Assembly: GCF_035582795.1 (NCBI RefSeq)
Contig: NC_134379.1
Location: forward strand, 1,302,001-1,366,000
DNA: 64,000 nt
Source of the DNA: Mycteria americana
Lineage: Eukaryota > Chordata > Aves > Ciconiiformes > Ciconiidae
Direction: 5' to 3'
Of the stretch, positions 1-9,279 are shown one piece after another. Every line of letters begins with the position of its first letter. The stretch's first letter is position 1. Under the pieces are notes generated by a model that was not told the DNA's origin, did not search any database, and saw only the letters and a list, made by a program, of their open reading frames with translations. Position numbers and translations under genes: made by a program.

Positions 1-1116
1 TTTAAATACCAGCAAGGCATGCAAATTCATGCGCAAGGAATAATTAGAACCCTACAGCAAGTTGAGATACCAGCACCTCATGGTATCTAGGATGCTGTTG
101 CTCTCATTACTAGTACGTCTACATTTCCAGACCCATGGTGACTAATATGCTATTCTGTGCTTGCTTTAGCATCACTGCCATAAGCTAAAGGGTAACACAG
201 GGAGGAGTGCAATATGACTGGCAGATACAGAATGCAGTCTGCTGAAAAACAGGCTGCTCTTTAGCACTCCTGCAGGTAGCATTTCCTGATTACCCGACAT
301 ATCATGATTGTTAGAATCCATCTCTCTGACAGATAGACAATCAGTTTGTCTAGAGAAAAAAGCTTCCAAGATTGCATCTCAGACTGAAAAGGCCAAAAAC
401 GAGGATTCTGCATAGCATAAAGGATTACTCACATCGCTTCAGTGACTGGTTTGGGAAAAATCCAAAGCCATTCTGATAGCACGGTAACAAAGGGATCATG
501 ATAGTTGCAGCATAAAACTAAATAAGGAATGTTACTCTATACAGGAGGAAAGCCAGTAAATTCTTGCCATGGCCCTATCTGGGTTGTTCCTGAGCAGAAC
601 AGATAGTTTCCTTTGTAACCAAATAATTAATTCATTTAGAGGCACTGGAACATCAAGAATTTCTGTAGGTCAGTGCTGGCAGAGGTATATGCAGACTCAA
701 ACCAACGAGGTAAGGATTATGGCTGCGTTAGCTTTGCATTGACGAGGTGACGCTCTGTGTTGCATTACTTAAGTTACATCTAGTTTCAGCCAATATTAAT
801 ACCTCATCATTCTTATCTCTTGTCCCTTGTTTCTGTTCATCTTTCTCACACAGCTGAATTGTACACTAGACTGCAACAGATAGTTTGTTCTGTTCTCCCG
901 CCATTTAAATTCACATCAATCAAAAATAACTGCACTCAAATCCATAGAAAAGCACTCTTGTAATAAAAAAAAAAAAAAAAAAAAAAAAACAAACAAAAAC
1001 AAAGCAAACCAACCAACCAACCAACCAAAAAAACAAGTTAGGTCGTACCACATCTTCCTCCACTCCCACAGTCAAAGGGAAACTTGCCCATTACAGTGGG
1101 GCAAAAACTGGCATAC
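1..1116 (-). other. TNFAIP1: TNFAIP1 intron 5, partial, with A-rich simple repeat
   Basis: Noncoding. A pure A run at 965-989 is followed by AAAC and CCAA repeats to about 1030. I found no coding exon or recognisable mobile element here. Confidence 0.7.
965..1030 (+). repeat. A-run with AAAC/CCAA low-complexity tail
   Basis: About 25 A, then ACAAACAAAAAC and four CCAA units. Simple sequence in TNFAIP1 intron 5. Confidence 0.9.
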
Positions 1117-1169
1117 CTGGTGTAGGAGTATTTGTTGTTGCTTCTATTATAAAGCAGCTTAACAACAGG
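1117..1169 (-). CDS. TNFAIP1: TNFAIP1 exon 5
   Basis: 53 bp coding [17 protein letters not shown] plus two bases, which is almost invariant in the KCTD10/TNFAIP1/KCTD13 family. The acceptor is CTTCCAATAG and the donor CACCAG|GTATGC. The following family segment (SNSDDHLLKNIELF in relatives) is not found between 1 and 1116, so exon 6 lies outside the window. Confidence 0.93.
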
Positions 1170-4100
1170 CTATTGGAAGAGAAAGAAAAAAGCAGAAAAG
1201 GTAAATTCTGTGTTTGAATACATTTAGCAAAAATTCAGTTTCTCACTGGATATTTGTGAAAAAAGAATTACTTTCATTGATGATTCTATCAGTCTCTCTT
1301 CTTCTTTTGGAGATGTAATAATAGGGATGCTACAGACAGGTTCATACAAGTCTTTCTTGTCCTGTTTTAAAGAAAGAATAGAGAGAGGAAATAAACTCAA
1401 GAGAGATAAATGCTAAAGCTAACATCTGCTGCTGCTGTCCCCTCCAACCCCTCCAGCCATGTTCCCAAATCCTGTGATGCAAAGGAAAAGCTCTGTGTTG
1501 CTATAGTAACCACACAGCGTTACCTTGATCTGCAACCCAGAAATACAGCAGAGATTTCTACCCCCAGAAGGCAGCAGTAATTGAAATACTGGGATGCAGG
1601 TGGAGGTCCTTCCTAGCTATAGCAAGGACTCCGAGCTCAAGCCATGTTTGGTTTAAGTGGGTTTATTATTGTACCCTTTTTTGAAGAAAAGGATAGTAGG
1701 AGTTTGCACTAGTTTTACTCAACTCAAAACACTGCAGTATATAAGAATATCAGCCACTATGAACTGAACGTTTGGCAAGAACAGCATGTCACCGAAATGG
1801 ACTTCAGCCCCTTGTGATACATAAGCAACAATCAAGAGCGTGTAGTACAGTCTGTGACTCCAGATTCCTCATACAGCAGATTAAGGAAGGCTCAATAGCT
1901 AATAGGAAAGCCTTACAACATTTTGTTTTCAGAAGAAAGGTTTGAAATTCCAAACCAGAAGAAAAATCGTCAGTGTGGCTTTGCATTTCTTTCAACGGAT
2001 ACAAGAAGTATATTGAACCTAGTATGTGAGGTATTTGTTAATTACTACATTCTGTCCTGCAAGAAACATTCATTTCACAATCTTAAGACTAATAATAAGT
2101 TATATATATACTGCACCTGGGCTAACCTTATTAAAAAGTTGGCAGAACAAGCTGATTTCAATCAGCTGAACTCACAGGGACTAGTAAAGTGAATAAAGCT
2201 ACTACGGGCCTACATATTTGGAAAGAGCAGTGGTAAACTGACACAAAGAAAAGTCCTTAAAGTAATCAGTGCTTACCATATAGGTATTTTTCTCCATTAA
2301 GATTCAAACTTAGAAAAAATATTACCGTGTTTTCAAAGATTCAAACCCATTCTGCCTATAAATATTATCTAATCAGAAGTGACATAACTTGGGGGAAATT
2401 TAGACAAATGCCATAAGGTCTTTTAAAACATATGCTCAAAATAATCATGTTTGTTCAGTCAGTTTCCTTTAAATTTCTGGCTTTTATTTCATTTCAACAA
2501 GAGGAACTCATTCACTATCTATTTCCTAAATAAAATTTAAAAAATAGAAACAGAAAAGAACCAGTCCCTCTATTTAAATGACAAATTGCGAATACAGTTT
2601 CTACTTTATTCATCCTCCTGGCATCCCTGTGAAGTAGAAGAATGCTGCTATTCCCATTCTGAGGGGCAGCTGGACAACTGAATGGAAGCACAAAGGGAAA
2701 CGACATCTCCAAAATGACAGGAACTCGAATCTACATCTTGATTCTAGATTCAAATTCTAGATTCATATAATCTAACTGGGGACAATCTTTCTCTTCTTAC
2801 AAAGAAATAGTTCCCTTGATAATGCAACCACCACACTAATTGCACTAAAAGCCTTCAGAGCACAGGCACCTGTGGCCTGGAAGGCTGTGCCATGATAGCA
2901 CACAGGTCTGAAAACATTTCCAGGGAGATCATAAACTAAATTTCGTCTCTTATTCAAAGCATCACAGGGTCTCAGGTGTGCACACAGAGCAAGGATAACT
3001 ATGGCTTTGATAAACGTACTGGATAAGATAACTTACCTGACCGCTGTCTCATTTTCTTTCCAGGCTGTTTTGTACGTCTAAGACTTGATACCATCTCTAA
3101 GGCCATGAAATACTCTCTTGTGTTGTCTTAAATAAATTTTATAAGCAAAACACCCATGAAAAACTTTACAGGCTACTTCTGATTCTTACCTGCAGGGCTG
3201 CTTGGCACATGTCCACTAAGCCCTGAATGAGATAGTATTTGGCTTCTGCCATCAACTCTTTGATCTCCTGTCTGTGTTTTGGAAGTGCAATCGTGTCATC
3301 TCGGAGATAGTTTAAAATTGTTCCAAAGTGCTTCCCACAACGGTCTATAAGGATCCAGCCTGAAAAATAACCAGCACATCATTTCAATCACCTCAACACT
3401 AGGGGGCAAGAAAAAGCTCCTCAGAGAGGTTAAATAAGCCTAACGTTTCCTGAAACTGCACATGATACTCTTCCCATTTCATTCAGCGGAAGTCTTTACT
3501 GACTTTGAGCAAATTGAATTTGGTTACAGAACAGACACTGACAGTGGAACCACTCCTTTGGTACCTCCCGCATGTTCGTGCTACTTTCCAGCACCTCAAA
3601 AGAAAAGCCACAAGCTAAAAATGCTTGGCTTCCTATCACAAGACACTAGAATTGCTGCAGGAACCTGACTGCACTGTATCAGTTGATCAGTCAGTGGACT
3701 GCCTGACCAAAATTATTATCTGTACTTCGTCTTTTCTGTATTAGGTTCTGATTAAAGGAATGCACCTTTTCAACTACAATAGGAAGTCACCAGTTTACAT
3801 CTATTTAACTGACTGTCAAAGCCATTCAAACCTTAAAAAAAAAAAAAAAGCAGCTTATTGTTAAGTAGGTTTCTTCTTTTATTTAGAGGCTTGTCACATT
3901 CCAGCAAAATGGGGGTGTGCTGTATTTGTATGGGAATAAATGTATTAACTGCTGCTACAGTGTAATGCTGGGCAGTTAGAAACTTATCACTAAAAGCCAA
4001 GGAAAGACTAGAAAAAAGAATTCACAAATGTTTGCAACAAGAAGATTTGGGATAAGTTCTGTGGTCTAACAAGAAAGATTTGGCAGTTTTCCAACCACAC

Positions 4101-5684
4101 GTTCTGCTGTTGTTCAAAGTTAAAGAGAGAGAAGTGTCCCAAAGATGCTAAAAGGTAGACTACCCCAGAAAACCCAGTATGGGAAAACGGCTGTTCTAGT
4201 CTCCAAACAGGAGCGAACAACAGGACAGAGACAGATCAGGAGGGAGCGGTGAGGGGATACAGCACAGGAAACAGTATCAGACAGACAGTTCTTGCAATTT
4301 TAAAACATCCCTGAAGTCACATTCACTAGGAAACAGGATGTCTGACTTGCTGGTAAACAATAGCAATGTAGGACACACACAGGCAGAGGGCTTAATACAG
4401 TACCAAACCCTTTTCCATGATGTGGAAGGCAGGCAAAAAAGTGTTATTTTGGGACCTAGGTACAGAAAACAACATCAGAAAGTAGACTGAACCACTCCTA
4501 GATTCTCCAGCTGTAGCTGTCAGAACATGAACCTTGTTCTCCAGTCAGGCTGAGGCTCTCATACAAAACTGCTGGACTAAATGGATTTAGGTCTATGTAA
4601 CACTCAACAGGACCCAGCCTACTCAAGGGGAACATGGTTTAAGTGATATGCAAAATCCACAAGGAATTGTTTCAGTTTAAGTAAACACACTGTTGTGCAT
4701 CAAGTTTAAACTGATGTCATCTGGGCATGCAGAAGAGCTTTCGCATATGAGTGTTCAGAAACACCAAGAGGTGTTTACTTGCCAACCTCTCCCAGCCTCT
4801 TCTCCGCAGTGCCACAACCCTCATTCCTAAGGTATAATTTTGCCCTGGACTACTAAAGAGAGGAAAATGAAAGCACTCGTAGCTGTTGCTGATATTGGTC
4901 GTCTTACTTGCTCTACTCTCTATAATTTATTATGGATTTTTATAATGCCAATATTCGGTGCCCAGCAGGAGGGGACACACTACTTGACTGATGGCTAACT
5001 ACTGTCACAGCATCATAAGCCACAAGTGCAACATGCTACTGAGAGGAGGAAAAAAAGAATTTTCAGCATAGCAAGCAAGGCTATTCTGAGTTTTAAAGAT
5101 GAAAACTGAACGTCCCTCCCCACATGCGCATTTCGAATGATGCCACTACATGACACCACAAAAATGACAACCCACATACTGCCTGTTCAGTCTTCATAAC
5201 AACATCAACAATCTGCATACCAGCTGTGATCGTAGGAGAGAGAACCAGTCCTTCCGCTAGTTAATTTTAGTAACAAAAGAACACGTTTTTATAAAGCACA
5301 GAGGACTGTTAGCGCCAATGGGAGTTGGCTGCCTCATGTTCCAAGTTATTTTTGGAATATATCTTTCCCTACATCCTTAACTGAGTGTAGTCTTAAGATA
5401 TTTAAAAAACCACCACCAAAACCCAGTTGTTTTACAAAATTCTCAACAACAAAAGACATTCGCTTACCTTCCTTGTCTGTGAGCACTTCCATTCTGCCGC
5501 TGAACATGGCCTTAAGCATCGTGTCCTGCCTGGTCAGTACTTGTACTGTAGTGTAATATAAAGAGCCCCCAACGTTTAGTCTCACATACTTGTTACCAAG
5601 GCTGCCCCCTTTGAAGCTGCAAGTTTTAGGCTTGGGCCCTGCAGCTGGACAAAGGGTGGTGGTTAGACACGTGTCCCCCGACAT
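1117..5684 (-). CDS. TNFAIP1: TNFAIP1 (BACURD2), Cul3 adaptor with BTB domain, 5' part of CDS
   Basis: Coding exons are 5468-5684, 3190-3359, 1272-1361 and 1117-1169, in transcription order, and join in phase with GT-AG borders. They encode residues 1-176 plus two bases of the next codon. Family members are about 316 aa, so the C-terminal ~140 residues lie left of the window. TNFAIP1 is a substrate adaptor of the Cullin-3 ubiquitin ligase that directs RhoA for degradation and thereby affects actin and migration. The BTB/T1-type domain starts near residue 31 ([15 protein letters not shown]) and continues through [19 protein letters not shown]. The paralogue KCTD10 was considered, but DKEG before the exon 2/3 join, the DKKD start of exon 4 and the IFT20 neighbour all point to TNFAIP1. 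The start is the ATG at 5684, which gives the family N-terminus MSGDTC. Relative to human I see a four-residue LTTT insertion after residue 6. IFT20 lies head-to-head. Confidence 0.95.
1272..1361 (-). CDS. TNFAIP1: TNFAIP1 exon 4
   Basis: 90 bp, exactly 30 codons. It starts [19 protein letters not shown] and ends ESSMK, matching the linker after the BTB domain in TNFAIP1. The acceptor is TTTAAAACAG and the donor AAA|GTAATT. Confidence 0.93.
1362..3189 (-). other. TNFAIP1: TNFAIP1 intron 3
   Basis: AT-rich intron sequence. The only recognisable content is a MIR-like SINE fossil at 2605-2735 and, next to it, a short repeat of the motif GATTCTAGATTC (2740-2765). Confidence 0.75.
2605..2735 (+). 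repeat. MIR-like SINE fragment
   Basis: The order of motifs follows the MIR core as I remember it: an ATTCATCCTCCTGGCATCCC stretch, a GTGAAGTAG segment, a CTATTCCCATTCTGAGGGG segment, CAGCTGGACAACTGAATGG, and then a TGACAGGAACTCGAA segment near the end. It is strongly diverged, as expected of an ancient amniote SINE. The call rests on motif order, not on an alignment score. Confidence 0.5.
3190..3359 (-). CDS. TNFAIP1: TNFAIP1 exon 3 (BTB domain core)
   Basis: 170 bp between the acceptor TTTTTCAG and the donor CAG|GTAAGA. Codes the family-invariant [19 protein letters not shown] stretch and then the [16 protein letters not shown] segment, ending on a whole codon. It is too short to show as a stand-alone ORF. 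Confidence 0.95.
3360..5467 (-). other. TNFAIP1: TNFAIP1 intron 2
   Basis: Noncoding, with a poly-A tract at about 3836-3850. I recognise no other gene or repeat. Confidence 0.75.
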
Positions 5685-5690
5685 CTCCTT
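5468..5690 (-). CDS. TNFAIP1: TNFAIP1 exon 2 (start codon exon)
   Basis: The acceptor CTACCTACAG lies just upstream of 5690. Six untranslated bases precede the ATG at 5684-5682. The exon codes residues 1-72 plus one base and ends GAAG|GTAAGC. The frame stays open upstream and downstream of the exon, but those parts match nothing in the family and are intron read-through. Confidence 0.93.
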
Positions 5691-8600
5691 CTGTAGGTAG
5701 ATGACAACCCTGCAGAGCGTGGGCTTGACGGATTCCGCCGTGATTGGTGAAGAGTCACAAGTCACCAGACGAGGATGGCAAGGCAAAAGCGGTCATAACC
5801 AACGGACCCTTGAAACAGAAATGTGTAAGATCAATACAGAAGCCTGGAATTTCCATTTATAACAGAAACATGAAGCCCACGCTAAAGAGGGAGATACTTT
5901 CAGTAGAGTCCTAAGGACATCTCTACACACATTCTGACAAAACAAGATTCAGCTGTTCTTCAGACAACTTGTGCAGCAATATAACGCAGTCAAGTTACAG
6001 TTGCGTCACTGTTAGTGAGGCACGCTAAACTTCTCCAGACTTCCTGTTACTTCGTCTTCAGCCACGCTACAAGCACCACACAATACTGCAGTCCCAGTTT
6101 AAACGCCAGCTGGAATTCGGCTCCCTCCCAACTTCCCGAAAGAACGCAACGCTTTTTGTGCGGAGCTGAAACACAATGGAAGAGCTTTCTGCCCTTCCTT
6201 CAGCTGGGGGGTGTATCTGCATGTGTGGCGTTTGTTGCTGCTGTGTTGGTTTTTAACTGGAGACATTTACAAACGTCTCCTTCAAATGCCTTGACACTGA
6301 AATGCTGGACTATAACTTTCTATTTCCTGGAAACTCCTTTCATTCAGAACTCTTCTTCCTCCATCCTGGAATGCTGAGCAGTCAATGTAGTTTTAATTAA
6401 AAAAATATAAATTTTAACACCACCCCCGCAAGAAGTATCTCCAGTCTTTGGAATATTTCTCTCAATTAAAAAGCCAGCTAGACATTCGCTGCATCTTTCT
6501 CTCCCCAGTCTCACTGTGCTTACCTTCCCATCAACAATAAGCTCAAAATGGAAACAAACAACTAAAAGAATGAAATTCTAACAGGCCAGATCTGAAGTTC
6601 TCTAACTGGAAAAGTACAAATACAAGTTTCTTACCTATCCTTCTTCTAATAATTACTGTTCTCAAAAACATTTCGCTGTTGGGTTTTGTTGGTGGTGTTT
6701 TTTTAAAACTCTTTCAGACTACAAAGATCTCCTCCCTTCTCTGTTCTGTGCCTATGGCACGTGAGTAACCTTTTATAAATAAATATAATAACCTGCTAAT
6801 TATATTGTTATTCCTCCTACATCCCTCTTCCTTCTCACCTCACCTTTCAACATAGAAAAAACCCCACAACCATCCATCTGCACAGCAAATTACTTGGCAG
6901 CTACAGATGGTATCTTAAAATTGCCAGAGATTTGAATAACTACCGAACTTAGAACAACACCTAAAATATAACGTTCCTCTGCGACTCCTAATTCAATTAT
7001 TCTAATTAAGCAAACACTACAATGTCTATTAAATAACAAGCAATGGAAATATTGTGCAGATCATCAAGACGCAAACCAATTCTAAGAATTCTAGTGCCAA
7101 AAAAGCTCAGTTTGTCTATAGATGCTTTAACTGTAACTCCCACTAGCTGCCATCACCCTTTACCTTCAGCTAACCGCCGCAAAGCGCGATAGCAAGCTTC
7201 AGCCTACGTCTGGGCAAGACAAAGTTTCTTCTGACTGCATCACTTGAGTCAAGCAGTCCATGAGCAAATCTAAGTCAGGGGCAACTGCACGCTACACACG
7301 GAACGGGCCACAAAAGTAACTCCCGACCGTAGGCAAGCAGCAGCAACCAGCAGCTGTGCATTGTGGTCATGGTGTTCTATGGGAAGTTCATTACTCAAAC
7401 AAAGCAGCTCAGGGTTACAGAGAAATAAATCGGAAATTGTCCAAGCCTTGCAATTCACACAGTTCCTCCAAACTAGTCACAGGCCTTTACTATAATCCAT
7501 TACGAACACGTAAATCAAGAGCAGAAGCGACGACTCCTTGCCTCACAGCTAAGACCTTTGGGACCATGGCAACACGCCTCAGGTCTACGCATTTGTCACT
7601 GATGTCCTGCCTTGCTTTAACCCCTCAGCAATGCCTTCCTCAGGACAAACGCACGTTTGTAAAGACAGCCAGACTGGTTCTGTAAGGGGAGAAATCCAGA
7701 CGCAGAGCTCTCCAATTTCAACAGTGATCTGCCTGAACACTGTCACTAGAATCACCTCTTCAGTCAGTTCTACCACTTCAGGCCTTCCCTTATGTCTCTG
7801 ACCAAGCAGAACGAAGCTCAGCGTGAGCAGACTCCCCCGCACAGCCAACCCAAGCGGGAGCCGGCACTATTGCTCCAGCGTGTTCGTTAACTAATAAGCC
7901 AGGAGGCTTTTGCTGTAAACAGTAATGTAACCTTTAATTACCCCAGTAACACAGGGGAAAATTTTCTACGTCCCTTCCTTCCTGCCTTGTGCGGAGGCAG
8001 GAGGAGGACTGGGGAACAATGGCACAACAGCTCGGACACCACATCAGGAAACGGCCCCGGGGAGAGCTTCCATAAAAAGGAATGACCTTAACGGCTCCAG
8101 GGGAAACAGCCCGGACACCCAGCCCTCCTGCGCGGCATCGCTGGCAAACCGCGCACGCTCTCGGCCCAAGTTCTCCCGCACTGGGCGGGAGAATTTCCCA
8201 GCTGATCAGCCGACGCCAAACGGTCCCTCGCTTTCTTGGCACCCCCGGCCCCGCCGCGGCTGTCGCGGCGGGACCCCGGCCCCGCCGAGCCAGGGCTGCG
8301 CGGGGCCGGGGCAGCGCGGCCTGCGCTGCCGGGCGGAGGGAGCGCGGCCGGGCCGCAGCACGCACCGAAGCCTTACACACCGGGGGAACGCCGCACGGCC
8401 GGGGAGAGGGCTCCGCCTGCCCCGGCGCCGGGGTCCGCACGCCGGTTCCCCTCCCGCCGAGGCCGGCAGCGCGCGTCTTGGCGGGGCCCGCTCCGGCACC
8501 TGGAAGAGCAAAGAGAGGCTGACCAGCAGCGGGACGGCTGCTGCAGGCGGCGCGGCCCGGCCCGGCCCCGCCGCGGGCACCGCTCGCTACCCGGCGGGCC

Positions 8601-8753
8601 GGCACGGACGCGGCCGAGGCGCGCGCGCGCGCCCCGCGCGCCCCCCCCCCCTCGCCGCCGCCGCCCCCTCCTGCCCCGCGCGCAGCCGCGGCGAGAGGCG
8701 ACCCGGGAAAGCCGCGGCGGCCCCACGGCCCCGGCCCCGGCCCCGGCACTCAC
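5691..8753 (-). other. TNFAIP1: TNFAIP1 intron 1
   Basis: Runs from the putative noncoding exon 1 in the CpG island to the start-codon exon. It becomes GC-rich above about 8080. Short ORFs at 6015-6377 and 7356-7848 show no family resemblance and overlap on both strands, so I do not call them. Confidence 0.6.
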
Positions 8754-8850
8754 CCGGCAGCGGCCGCCCCACAGCCCCGCCGCCGCGGCCGCCGGCTGAG
8801 CTCATTTCCTCCGCGCCCCGCTGGGAACCGGCAACCCGGAAACGCTTCCC
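8754..8850 (-). other. TNFAIP1: Putative noncoding exon 1 of TNFAIP1
   Basis: A canonical donor, CTGCCGG|GTGAGT, lies at 8754/8753 on the minus strand inside the CpG island facing IFT20. This suits an untranslated first exon spliced to 5690. The 5' end is a guess. Another donor-like CAG|GTGCCG at about 8497 could be an alternative. Confidence 0.45.
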
Positions 8851-8935
8851 GCCGCTGACTGCAGCTCCCAGCGCGCCCCGCGGCGGCGCCGGGACTACAA
8901 CTCCCAGCGTGCCCCGCGGCCGGCGCGGGTTGTCG
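8830..8935. promoter_or_regulatory. Core of bidirectional promoter with paired ZNF143-like sites, ETS and E2F motifs
   Basis: Seen directly: ACTGCAGCTCCCAGCGCGC at 8858-8876 and ACTACAACTCCCAGCGTGC at 8894-8912, both close to the ZNF143 long motif (ACTACAAYTCCCAGMATGC). They lie in a tandem 36-bp duplication, 8857-8892 and 8893-8928. CCGGAA (ETS core) is at 8836-8841 and TTCCCGCC (E2F-like) at 8846-8853. An imperfect RFX X-box-like half site, GTTGTC, is at 8929-8934. There is no TATA box. ZNF143 sites are known to be enriched in CpG-island and bidirectional promoters. Which site drives which gene is inference. Confidence 0.6.
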
Positions 8936-9152
8936 CCGTGGCAGCCGCGGGCGCGGCGGAGGGCTGGGCCGGGTGCCGTGAGGTGACGGGGTCCTCGGAG
9001 GCCGCGGGTCCCGTCAGGATCGGCCGCGGCCCCCAGAGCGCCCCGGGGCCGGCGGGAGGGGCCGCGCCCGCGGCGAGCAGGAGCCCTCCGCGCCTGTCAG
9101 CGCCGCCGCCCTCCGCCGTGCCCGCCCGCGCCCGCGGGCCGCGCCCCGGGAG

Positions 9153-9279
9153 ATGGCGCAGGCGGCGCTGGGCGCGGCGGGCCTCCACTTCGACGAGCTG
9201 AACAAGCTGCGGGTCCTCGACCCTGAGGTGGCGCAGCAGACGGCGCAGCTCCGCGAGGAGTGCAGAGCCTTCCTGGACA
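9153..9279 (+). CDS. IFT20: IFT20 exon 1 (coding part)
   Basis: Codes residues 1-42 plus one base and ends GGACA|GTGAGT. The first coding exon lies wholly inside the CpG island, so third positions are nearly all G or C, unlike the AT-rich later exons. Confidence 0.95.

Noticed and set aside
421-460. Donor-like sequence on the minus strand as a possible TNFAIP1 exon 6
   Set aside because: The adjoining sequence does not translate to the expected NSDDHLLKNIELF segment in any frame.
4554-4608. CTGGACTAAATGG resembling a CR1 internal segment
   Set aside because: Only about 13 bases agree and the flanks do not continue the CR1 consensus.
5685-5786. N-terminal extension of TNFAIP1 starting at 5786
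   Set aside because: Lies across the acceptor at 5691 and matches nothing in the family; MSGDTC at 5684 is the family start.
7934-8805. Several long overlapping ORFs on both strands (up to 271 codons) in the CpG island
   Set aside because: Arg/Ala/Pro/Gly-rich products in all frames, explained by scarcity of stops in GC-rich DNA. No family resemblance.
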